Below, piece after piece: positions 10,806 to 21,023 of a stretch of DNA of 64,000 nt (position 1 is the first letter of the stretch; the number at the start of each line of letters is the position of its first letter). Location: the NCBI GenBank assembly GCA_012976225.1, contig JAAVVG010000008.1:310001-374000 (forward strand). The letters are read 5' to 3'. The position numbers were made by a program, and so were the translations under genes. The notes below the pieces were generated by a model. That model worked only from the letters and a program-made list of their open reading frames with translations, was not told the DNA's origin and made no database searches. The DNA is from Golubevia sp. BC0850. Lineage: Eukaryota > Basidiomycota > Exobasidiomycetes > Golubeviales > Golubeviaceae.

Positions 10806-12698
10806 GCAGTCTCTGCTTCACGACCCGTTCAGGCTTTGTCTACCAAAAAAACGCTGTTTCGACTTCTCATCTCTTGCCTCCTCTGTTTCCTTGTCTCTTC
10901 TACTCATCTCGGACGTAGAATTACGTTTCTCCACTCAAATTTCCCCATCACTTCCGACCCGATTCAACTCAATCTTTTCTTCATCATCAACTCAGTGCAA
11001 TGTAAACTATAGCCGTTTCACTCTCAATCAACCTAAGATTGAATCTGCAGAACTTTCCGAACCCAACCTTCGCCTGAAGAGGCGTTTCAAACTTCTCCCA
11101 GGTTTCTTTAGTCGAATCACAGGCTGTGGTCGGAGCCGGATAGTGGTTGCTCTTTGCATCTTCAAATCAAATCCTTCTGGGTTCGACAGAGGTTCACAAA
11201 GCTCTTCAAAGTTCAGCTTGAATCGGGCAGGAGGAAGGAGAAGCCTCTCGGTGGGACAAGGGAAGAATACTCCAGGTGCAGCTCTCTTTTTTTCTCTTTT
11301 TCAACAAGTCATAAGCTTTTCAATGCTTTTCGGCACCTCCATTAGTCTGGTTCCAGCCCTTCCGCGCCTCTCAATCCAAGACGCGGCATTCCGACGACGT
11401 CCTTGCGAGCGCGAGCGAGGAAGGTCTGGTTTCCGAATTTGATGATTTGGCTTATGGTGACCCCCTCCACGTGGTTTTTCTCACCCATCGTCACAACTTC
11501 AAGAGAAGATAATCATACTTTTCTTCGAGCTTCACGTCATTCCGAATAAAGCAAAAGTTTTATTGTGTGCACGAAATTTATGTCCCGCTTCAACCAGACG
11601 ATTCGAATCATGAGTGAAGGGGAACTTTTCACTTTTGTCCGAAAATCGACTTGGCTGGGAGAGACTCGATGGTCTCCCCCCAGTCGGTCAAATTTGGGAT
11701 TTCCCCAACTTCAGCTCAAAAGTTCCATTCCACGAAATATCTGGTCGCCCTGGAATCTTCCCTAAATCCAACTTTGATGCCTAAATTTTCCCGTGGTGGA
11801 ATTTTTATTGGACCAAATTGAGTAACATTTGTACAAACTGAGCTTCTTTTCGACGCTTTTGGCCATTTGAGACCTATTTCTCCTACTCAGCTACGTTTCG
11901 CTTCCTGTCAACCACCTCCAAGATCCAAGTATATTTTTTTGAACTATTCGAAAGCCTTTTGCGAAGTGTTGAAATACTCAAAGCGCCGTGGGATCATTCT
12001 GTGGAGAGTGCTTTTGGGCCAAAAGTCGCAGATTTCAAGCCTTTTTGTGAAATCGAAAAAATCTGTTTTTGACCATGGAAAATCGTTTTTGTCAGGCAAA
12101 AATACATATGATAGACAAGGTTTGGAGGTATTATATTCAGATTTTGAGTTGTGAAAAATGCCAGGATTTGGCTGGTGAGAGAAAAAGGTGGTGGGAGACC
12201 ACCAGCCAAACTCGTCGCAGGGAAACAAGACCCTCCGGAGTCGGCCACCCTAAACGCAGCCCGGGGGGGGGGGCATGCTCAAGACTACACCTCGACTGAT
12301 TCACTTCTCCTCTCGCCCGTCAAATATTGGCACTCCTTCCCTTAAGTTTCAAAACCTGGATTGAACACTGGATGGGTTTCGCTGGGTTCGCTGCTCTTTC
12401 ACTTGGCTGTCACTTTCTAGATTTGAAAAACTACCCTGTGTTTCAAATCCATTCCCCTCTTCTTCGACTATGCAATTTTAACAATCTAACACTAGTTATG
12501 AAACAAAATTGGGAACTCTTTCTAGTACCACTCTGTATTTTTAGTCTCTTCGGGTCAACGCCCGACTTCCAGTACTGTCATCAAGCATCAATCTCGCAAG
12601 AAAAAGAACTAGAGAAACGAGAATGATAATGATGCATTAATAATATGAAGCGAGAACTGCATGAAAAAGAGAAAAAGTAACACACAAAACTGGAAAAA
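10806..12698. other. Gene-poor stretch, 1.9 kb, between ABZ1 and NOP2
   Basis: Short ORFs here show no family resemblance, splice-consistent frames or codon pattern like the neighbours. From about 11,450 the sequence turns more A/T-rich with scattered TTTT and AAAA runs. It holds an 11-bp inverted repeat (12167-12177 with 12200-12210) and an 11-G homopolymer (12263-12273). It could be decayed repeat DNA or non-coding transcription units. I see no terminal repeats or protein remnant that would name an element. Confidence 0.4.
12167..12210. repeat. Perfect 11-bp inverted repeat with competing inner hairpin
   Basis: TTTGGCTGGTG (12167-12177) is the exact reverse complement of CACCAGCCAAA (12200-12210). 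Inside, GGTGGT (12187-12192) can instead pair with ACCACC (12198-12203), which uses part of the same right arm. The two stems exclude each other if transcribed. There is no gene context, so function is unknown. Confidence 0.5.
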
Positions 12699-15386
12699 CT
12701 ACTTCTCTTCCTCTTTCTCCGCCTTTCCCTTTCCTTTAGCATTCCTATTCCTTCTCTTGTCCATCTTTTCTCTGCTCTTCTTCATGATCTCCTCATCTTC
12801 AGCATCATCGAAAGGACCTTTCTTCTTTGTCTTTTCTCCTGAATCGGAATCGGAATCTGAAGCTTCATCGTCTTCGATAGCAGTGATGGCTTCTTCATCG
12901 TCAGATTCCTTGATAGATTCATTCTTCGAAGTCTTGACTCTTGGTGAAACTTTGAGTTTGGCAACGAAGAACCCGTCGAGATTGTGAGCGTGAGGCTGTG
13001 AACGAGGAGAGTGAGAGAGAAATTGGTCAGTAACTTCGAAAGTGGGAGGGCAGAGAGAACAAACTTGAAAAGACTCACGTAAACTCTTCTGCACCAACTC
13101 ATCTTGTCATCGAAGGTTTTGCCTCTGTGTTTTCTGAAACCGTCTCTTCCGAATTCGATTCCAGTAGGAACCAAACTAACATTCGGTCTCTTCTTCAACG
13201 CGTACTCTACGACAGCTTCATCTTCGTCGACAAGTACTGAACAGGTACTATAGACGACATAACCACCAGTAGGACTCTTAGTGTTAACACTATCAATAGC
13301 ACAGAGAATCAATTGCTTCTGTAAATGAGTTAAAAGTTGTAAATCTCTTTGACTTTTGTTCATCTTGACACTCTGATCTTTTGAAATGACTCCAGTTCCA
13401 GAACAAGGAGAATCTAATAAAATTCTATCAAATCCTCCCATAACCTTTGGGAACATTCTACCGTCATAGTTTGAAACTACTACGTTCCTACAACCTAACC
13501 TATGAACGTTTGCAGTTAAGGATTTGATTCTAGCTCTGTTCGAGTCGTTTGCCCATACGGTTCCAGTATTTTGCATTAGAGCTGAAAGATAAGCTGATTT
13601 TCCACCTGGTGCAGAAGCCATATCTAGAACTTTCTCGTTAGGTTGAGGTGCTAAGGCGATACAAGGGAGTAGAGAAGAAGCGGCTTGTAGCATGTAGTGA
13701 CCAGCCAAGTACTCAGGTGTTGCACCGAGAGGGACGGAAGACTCGAAGACTTGCAAACCAACTTTAGACCATGATCCGACTGGTTCAAGAGAGACTCCTC
13801 TGTTGATTAAAGCTTGGGCTAGATCTCTACGACGAGTTCGAAGGGTGTTGGCTCGGATGGTGACCGGTCGTGGCGTCTCATTGGCTTCAAAGAATTCGAC
13901 GGCCTGGAGATATGAGATGATTGGGAGAGATAGAATGGAAGGTAGTGAAGCAAGTTGGTCAGTCAAAGTTTCTTTGCTGCAAAGGAAAGGACGCATACAT
14001 TCGGTCCCCTCAGCCTTGTAACTCACCTCTCCAACACTGAACATGTCCAAAATCTTCTCGGCTAACCATTCATTGTAACCATAGTATTGACATACGTCCT
14101 GTTTCAACAATTGCATGTAATCATTCCTACTCTTTCCCTTCTGACCCAACTTTCCGAAATCAGAAAGAACCGTCACCAACTCTTGAATTCTGACTTGCAA
14201 AGATCTCAAATCTTGAGGCTGAGTCTTTTCCTCTTCCAATTCCGTTGTTGATGGTAAATGGAATTGTAAATCATCTTCCTCTTCTTCCTCATCATCTTCA
14301 CCTTCTAAATCCTCCATTTCATCATCTTCACCCAAACCTTCAGTTGGATCATCTCCTTCCCCATCTAGGAAAGCTAATTGTTCAGAAGTTAATGATCCGG
14401 CATCATCATTATCTTCTTCTTCTTCAGCTGCGGAATCGAATTGATCTTGTTCTAATAAACCTTCATTTTCATCTCCTTCCATCGATTCATCCTCCTCCTC
14501 TTCATCTCCTTCTGAATACTCTCCTTCGACTTCCTCTTCATCTTCACCATCTAAAGAGTAACCTTGAGTCTTTAAGAGTAATTCTAGCCTCTCAGCTTCA
14601 GCTAAAGCTTTCTTCTTGTCTCTTGCTGAAAGCTTGGTTCCCTTTGGTGGTAGCGAAGCTAGAAGAGTTTGGATTTCGGATTCGGAGGCAGTTGGTGGTG
14701 GACCTGCTTTTCCTTTACCGTTGGAAGCTGAAGGAGCTGGTTCTTCGTCTTCATCATCATCTTCGTCAGAGCTGAGGGTAGCGGGATGGTAGGGAGAAAG
14801 GTCAGTTAAAAGGGAATATTTGAAATGACATTCTCTCCCGAGACTCTGCCTTCTGTTTCCTTCTACGACCCTTAAACGTTTCCAACCAACTTCTCGAAAG
14901 AAGATCTTAAAGAAAGAATGATTCTAGAGTATCATGGTTAAAAAGCTCGGTTGTGTTTAATTTTTCATGAAGGAACGAGTTCCCATCAAGTAGTTTGTGT
15001 TACAACTAATCATTTGTCTGTTATCATTCTTTCTTTGTTTAGCTCTTTCCTTTCCTAATCTCCAATACAGTCATTCCATCTGCCCTCTTGGCCCCATGCT
15101 AATTCCTTCTTCTGTAAGTAACTCACGATTCAACAGGTTTCTTCACCACTTTGGTCTTCTTCGTCGCGACTACTGGAATCTTGGATGGTTTAGAAATTGT
15201 AGAGGGAGTGGAAGTAGGTGCAACTCGTTGTTTCTTGACATTTGACTTTGAGGAAGACGGAGTAGAAGATGAAGAAGAAGGTTGAGGATCAGATTTCGCT
15301 TTCCTCTTTTGAGTTGAAGACGTCAAAGCTGGCTTCTCAAGGAATGCTGCTGGATCTTCTTGTTTGTGTTTAGATCGTCGTCCCAT
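12699..15386 (-). CDS. NOP2: 25S rRNA cytosine-C5 methyltransferase NOP2
   Basis: Three exons (15386-15127, 14771-13079, 12995-12699) give 749 aa. NOP2 methylates a cytosine in the large-subunit rRNA peptidyl-transferase region and is needed for 60S assembly in the nucleolus. The MGRR start and Lys-rich N-terminus match NOP2 orthologues. A long acidic region follows, up to about residue 260. The Rossmann methyltransferase shows DMASAPGGKS (470-479), the motif IV cysteine in LDSPCSGTG (Cys543) and the catalytic motif VI cysteine in YSTCS (Cys597). After the last intron PHAHNLDGFFVAKLK matches the family end, followed by an acidic/Lys-rich tail. Intron 1 (15126-14772, 355 nt) is long for this window. 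It is supported by frame continuity (TC|C) and by the N-terminal motif. Confidence 0.95.
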
Positions 15387-15778
15387 TCTATTAAGTGTAG
15401 AGATAGAGGCAAGAGGTGTGAAGAAGAAGAATTCCAGCCCAGCTGAAAGATCGAGAAGAGAATTTTTGCAAGACCCCCCGAACCCTCGGTGTTGGAGGAC
15501 TACTGCAACTCGAACTACGAGCGGAGATTGTGTTCAAACGTGGACTCTCTCGAAAGTAAAAGTGGATTGTATTCCTGTTGGTACTTGACTTGAAAAGCAG
15601 AGAATAGGGGTAGGGCGAAAGGCAGGGGACAGAACAGATGGACTAGTTGGACGAGGAAGAAACGATCCCTTGAGTAAACCAGAACAGGGACGAGACCTAG
15701 AAAAGGAGTTTGAATTTGAAGCGAGTATTTGAGGCGAAAGAAGGGATGGGCCAGAGATGATAGGTAGGAAGTTGATGA
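15387..15778. other. Upstream region of NOP2, no gene recognised
   Basis: This stretch lies between the NOP2 start (-) and the first TPR-coding remnant (+). It probably carries the NOP2 promoter. The + strand ORF overlapping 15364-15588 has no recognisable similarity. No TATA box or RNA gene seen. Confidence 0.35.
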
Positions 15779-17790
15779 CAAAAGAGAGCCAACGAAGACT
15801 CTCAAGCAGAACAAGAACCAGCTGCCAAACGCAGCAACACTTCCGAACAGCAACACTCTCTCAAACTTCAATCTGCTCAAGATGCTTTTGATAGACTGGA
15901 TCAAAAGACAGCAAACGAGATATGCAAAAAGGTCAGTACAATGATCGGAAAATTGAGTCTCTCATTGTCTTTTCAGACCCTTCGTTCTCACTTTCTCCGT
16001 TTCGCTCTCTTCTCCTTTTCTCCTTCGCTCGAATACAGATGATCGACTCTAGATCTGATGGTTTAATACCGTTCTTGCTGTTAAGGAGTCTCACTTGGGA
16101 GAGAAGCGGACAGGTCTTCAAGGCGGTCCAAGACGTGGAGAGAGCTATGGAAGAGGAGGACAGTCTTCAGGTGAGTTAGATCTTCATCAAGAGATATAGT
16201 GCGCATCGCTTGTTGATACTGATTTAGATATAATCCGTTCAATCTCCAATTCTTCTCAATAGACTCACTCAAGAGCCGGATTCGCTTATCTGAGGATGGC
16301 CATGCACCACTTCAATCTGGCCAAGGAAAAGCAGGATCAGATCGTAGCTTTCACCTCTCCTCAACCAATCCAATCGACTACCAAGAGATAGTCAAACATC
16401 TCAAATCTCAAAATCCCAAAGAGTTGAAGAGCTGCTTCACCAGAGTTTCTCCAGACCTCTTCCTCAAGCTCTTCTCTCTCTGCGATGCTCCTTCGCTTCT
16501 CAGGTCGACAAGTGTATGTCAAGCTTGGAAGGACTCGATTCGAGGATCTTCGGAACTCTTCCGCAGCTTCGAGATGGAAGGGAACGGAAAGCAGTTCTGC
16601 GAAGGACTGGAGCTTTTCAGTCGCCAGAACAAGGACTCAACGAAGCATGTCATTCTCAGAGTCAAAGAACAAGGACTCAACGAAGCATGTCATTCTCAGA
16701 GTCAAAGACAAGTTGAATTCAGCAGTTCAGAAAAGACCAGGAAATGCAATCCTACGATGCTCACAATGCATCAAGACGATCTCGGTGACTCATCAAGGCG
16801 ATCTAGACCAAATTCTCGCCAAGGTAGCAGGTCAATGTCACTCGTTATCTGTCCTTAGATCTTTCAAATGGGGTCTTGAAGGAAGACTGCATGAGCTTAC
16901 TGGAGAATTTGCCCGGTTCTCTTCTTCCTGGAGAGCCTCTCTCATGACACTGGAACGGGGATCAAGAGAGACGAACCTCGTCTGCAACGAGGCCTTACTG
17001 GAACGCCTTCGGGATTTCGAGATGCCAAAAAAGTCATCCTCATCAGCAAGAAGTTGAGTCCCAGTTGGGAGGTCAAATTTTTTTCTTCGAATCCAAGTCT
17101 TGTGGAAGTAGCACTTGGCTGGACACAAGAGACGAATGCTGAGATGGTGGACGACATCCCGAAGATGAACCTACCAAATCTGGAAACCCTCTACCTCACA
17201 GCCCCTCCAAAATCGACATTTGGGAACTCAAGCCTTTTCTTCAAGCAACTAATGATACAAAGCCTAGGTGTACTTCAGTTCCTTTCTCTCGATCCTAAGG
17301 ACCTCTCCTCGATGAAAGTCGATTCCGCTCCCAAGCAGCTGGTGGTCGACGATCTCTAGATCACGGATCGAATCAGTGCGAAATCTGCGGCTTCTACTCT
17401 CATTCACTCAATCCGCGATTGGGAGGAACTCTTCAACATCAATCTTAGACTTCCAAAGACAATTCCCTCGACCTTTTACGAACACCTCTTCCAGCTTTTA
17501 ACTCCACTCTCGAGTCCCAACATTCAAGCAGAGGTTCAGAGATAAGATGCTGCTTCCGAAGCTGCAATTCCTTTACCTGTTGGCTTCTGGATCTGAAAGG
17601 GAGCTGTCTCTTTCAGTTGATGGATTACTCTTAGCTTCCATGGGGGCTTCCAGAAAGGCATGCTCCAAGGGCCTCTCGTTCAGAGAGGTGGCCTCTGCGG
17701 CGTCAGGTCTTCTCGACTCCTCAGATGCAGCCATGTCGGACGAAAAGCCAGCCTTCGAGCCTTTCGAAAATGGTCGCAAATCACACGCTT
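15779..17790 (+). pseudogene. Decayed TPR/F-box (Dia2-type) gene, copy 1
   Basis: A TPR part spans exons ending at 15931, 16039-16170 and from 16263, with patterns such as FDRLDQKTANEIC and FAYLRMAMHHFNLAKE. An F-box segment follows (about 16378-16668: RVSPDLFLKLFSL and CQAWKDSIRG), then leucine-rich segments (LPNLETLYL near 17190; LLPKLQFLYLL near 17550). The order TPR, F-box, LRR matches Dia2/Pof-type substrate receptors of SCF ubiquitin ligases. The frame is broken repeatedly: between TPR and F-box near 16380; by a 40-bp tandem duplication (16628-16707); at an A-run (17027-17032); and by a TAG at 17357-17359. No ATG opens the first frame. I read it as a host pseudogene. Sequencing indels are less likely because neighbouring genes are intact. 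Confidence 0.7.
16628..16707 (+). repeat. 40-bp perfect tandem duplication
   Basis: Two identical 40-nt copies (16628-16667 and 16668-16707), each beginning AACAAGGACTCAACG. Forty is not a multiple of three, so the duplication shifts the F-box gene's frame. With one copy ignored, the F-box frame continues directly into the downstream leucine-rich frame. Confidence 0.95.
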
Positions 17791-19135
17791 AGAGTCAGAC
17801 TTCCCAGTAAGAGCGAATAGTTCCGTCTCCTCTTGGCTGCAGGAGAATGTGAAGTGGCTTACAGTCAAGAAATGGATTTTATCTGACTGAAAGTGAGTAT
17901 CATCAACGCTTTTTCTGTTCTGTAGGGAGGCTCTAAGCTGGCACTCATCTTCCAAACTTCTGTCCCTCCCCTTTCGTCAGCCTTTTCTCATCACGACGTC
18001 TCACTTCAAGACCTCTCAAGAGTAGACTCTCCCTCCAGCATCCTTTTCATTCATTTTCAGCTGCAGTCACAAAAACTCTGAGACTTTCCTTCCCCTTGGG
18101 CGGCGTCATCTTACTCTCTAGAACTCTTCGACTCGTCCTTCAGTCATGCCTCCCCTGATTAATCCTCCAATCTTTTCAAAACCTCGACCCCTGTATTCGA
18201 CACCAAACTTTCTTCATCCTTCAGAAACTGACAGAGCTAAGACAACTGGAGAAAGCTCGACTCCGAAAGTCTTGACGACCGAGGATCGTCAAGCTAAGTC
18301 TATAGAGCGTGCTTCCAGGAGATTGTCTCTTCGTTCATCTTCTGCTGTGGTTCAAGTATGGATCTACGGACCTACTATGGATGGGGAAAGAAACTTTAGA
18401 ATGAGGAGAAGGATGAGAACTAAAACGCTCGAAGACTACTGGCTTATGGCTTGATCAATGCCTAGCCCGTCTTTCTACGTCAAAGTGAGAAGCAGCTTGA
18501 GAAACTTTCTCAAAAGAGAAAGGGTTCAACAGAGGGAACGTAAGAACCCTCGAGCTTCAGTCACTAACCGCTGGACTTGAAGTCTTGTTTCCAATCTTTG
18601 ACTTTCCATCATTCACCCCGAAACTGAAGGACACCACTCAAAGACTCCGCTCTGCGTAAAGCTCGAAAAATGAGCTACAGATACTTTATCTGAACCAGCG
18701 ACGTTTCGTAGTTTCAAGTCAAGCAACAAAACTCTTGTTGGAGGTCAAAGCGATCACGAATCCAAACTTTGAAAATGATGAGGTCAATCTACTAGATTGA
18801 GAAAAGTAACTAAAATGAGAACAAATTGGAAGATATGAGAAGACGAGAATATATGAAATACAGTCAATATAGAAGGGAACCAAAGCTTGGAATGGAAACT
18901 CGAGACATTGTAAACAGTGTGGGAGGAGCCGCCCCGGGGGGGGGGGGGTTAAACCATAGAAGATGTTGCGTTTTAGACATAGAAGGTGAAGAGAGTTAAG
19001 GAACTATTTCTAGAAAGAGGAGTTTGAAGGTTTGAAAGAGAAAGGGTACAGGAGGGCGGAGCTTGAGAACGCTGCCGGCCTCTACGCTTAAAGAACCGTG
19101 TAGTTTCGACTTTTGAAGGCAGGAAATTGTTCAAC
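17791..19135. other. Spacer between F-box relic and RepB, with unassigned ORF
   Basis: Contains an ORF at 18146-18454 (+, 102 codons; starts MPPLINPPIF, Ser/Arg-rich) that I do not recognise. It could be a distal exon of the F-box relic or chance. The rest is unassigned. A 13-G homopolymer sits at 18936-18948. The right end should hold the RepB 3' UTR. Confidence 0.35.
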
Positions 19136-20427
19136 TTAGTTGAGGATGTTCAAGTCTGCGGTTAGATCCTTGAGATCAACGAGCTGTGAGCAGATGAAGG
19201 AGAGAAAAGTGGTCAGTGGAAAGTCGGGAGAGAAGAGAGGGGAGGTGAAAGACTTACATCGTTGTCGTTAGAGTTGATGACATTGTGTCCTCCATTGTAG
19301 CTCTTAACACACTTCTTTGGGACTCTGTGCCAGCTGTGGTGCTTGGAGTGACGGTTGAGAATGTCGGCATCGATGTTGAGGTCCTTGAGGTCGACCAACT
19401 GCGAGAGAGAAAGAAAAGGGGGCTAGAGTCAGCAAGTTGCGACGAGTGAAAGAGAAAACAAGAGAATACTCACATCGTTGTCGTTGTAGTTCTCAACATT
19501 GTGTCCTCCGTTCCAGAACTTTGAGCAAGAAGAACGGTAAGATCTCTTGAAAAAGTCATCTTCTCCGTCCAAAATGTCGGCGAAGATGTTCAAGTTCTTG
19601 AGATCGATGAGGTCGTTGTCATTAGAGTTGACGACTGAAGAGAGAAAAAGAAAAGGAAAAGAACAGTAAGAGAGAGAACTAATTGATGGAGATGAGAAAC
19701 AAAGTGTACTCACCATTGTGTCCTCCGTTGACGACGTGAGTGGAACGGCTGAGAATGTTTAAGTTGGCGACTAGGTTCTTGGCATCAACAAGATCGTTGT
19801 CGTTGGAGTTGACGACTGTAGAAGAGAATGAAGAAGAATGAAGAGTAAGTAAAGACAAAGTGAACCAGAGAAAAGAAGGGAGTTAACTAACCGTTGTGTC
19901 CACCGTTGTATGAGTAGCTCTTAACACACTTCTTTGGAACCTTGGACCAGTTGTGGTGACGGTAGTGACGGTCCAAGACATCGGCGTCGATGTTGAGATC
20001 CTTCAAGTCGACAAGCTGTGAAGAGAAGAGAGAAGGACAGGGGTAAGAAAAGTGAAGTTGGAGATAGAACAGAGACGTGGTACTACTCACGTCGTTGTCA
20101 TTGTAGTTCTCGACGTTGTGACCGCCGTTCTTCGACCAGAAGGTTCTGCATGAAGAACGGGAAGATCTTTTGAAAAAGTCGTCTTCTCCGTCCAAGATGT
20201 CGGCGAAGATGCTCAAGTTCTTGAGATCGACTCCGTCATTGTCGTTAGAGTTGACGACTGTTGGAGAGGTAGAGAGATGAGAGGTTAAGTGAATGAACAA
20301 AGCAAGGTGAAGGGCAACGAGATTACTAACCATTGTGACCTCCATTCTTTTGCACGTATCTGGTTGGAGCAGCGCTGGCGAGGGAAGCAGCGGCGATGAG
20401 GATGAAAGAAGTCTTGAAAGCGAACAT
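19136..20427 (-). CDS. RepB: secreted tandem-repeat protein, paralogue of RepA
   Basis: Seven exons on the minus strand: 20427-20331, 20257-20091, 20015-19892, 19815-19714, 19634-19474, 19398-19258, 19183-19136. They join in frame to 279 aa. The MFAFKTSF leader gives a signal peptide of about 20 aa. Six repeats follow, each starting GGHNV, then NSNDND or NYNDND, then (L/G)(V/I)D(L/A)K(N/D)L. Repeats 1 and 4 share FADILDGEDDFFKRS with a Lys-Arg pair. Repeats 2 and 5 share VPKKCVKSY. So a two-repeat block is duplicated around the short repeat 3. There are four cysteines, one in each of repeats 1, 2, 4 and 5. Introns fall only after GGHN (phase 1) or after NDND (phase 0). The protein is acidic/His-rich, secreted and probably Kex2-cut at KR (inference). 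No known family recognised; clearly homologous to RepA 15 kb away on the opposite strand. Confidence 0.88.
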
Positions 20428-21023
20428 GTTTGGTTTGAAGATTGGAGTTGGATGAATGAGTTGGTTTGGCTTTGGAGATTTTAAAATGAAAGTAAAGGGT
20501 AGAGAGTGTGGGGGGAGCTTGCGAGCTTAAGAGAGAAAGAGAAGAGAGATGAGAGAAGAGAGGCTGGAGAGAGAGAAAAGAGAATGGAGAAGATGAGGGA
20601 AAACAGAAGAAGTGTCCCTGGGATGACCCTTCTTATACCTTTTTCGTTAGTTCCAATAGAAAAAAGAAGGGGGTATTTAGATTTGTTTGGAATGACCAAG
20701 GGGGAAGCAGTGAGGAGGGGGGTTCTGGAAACTGCTGCATTGGATTCGCCCAAGAGAACGGGACTTTCGGTTGCGGGTGAGTTGGACAGTTGCGTCCTTG
20801 AGAATGAGCTCAGCATTCCAAACCTTTCCCGGGCTAAAGAGGCACCTCTTTTGGCTGAAAACGCGAAGTGACAGGGGAGGGCTCATTTAGGAAGCAAGGG
20901 GTAAGCTGAGATCACTTTTTGGGCGCGTCGATCTCTGCTCCTTCCCTTCCTTGTCTCCTTCTAGAAAAGGAAATTCCTCAGAATCCCTCGTATCTCCTTG
21001 CAGAAATCGCCCTCGAAAATAGA
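20428..21023. promoter_or_regulatory. Divergent promoter of RepB and the TatD gene
   Basis: On the minus strand a TATA-like GGTATAAGA lies at 20640-20632, about 207 nt before the RepB ATG. It is followed by a CT-rich tract and a short A/C-rich leader, the same layout as the RepA promoter. The right part serves the TatD gene. ORFs inside show no similarity. Confidence 0.5.

Noticed and set aside
10891-11442. 183-codon plus-strand ORF after ABZ1
   Set aside because: Ser/Arg-rich, no motif, no signal of splicing; looks like chance in CT-rich DNA.
11450-12650. Mobile element in the gene-poor stretch
   Set aside because: No terminal repeats, target-site duplication or protein remnant seen; left as unassigned spacer.
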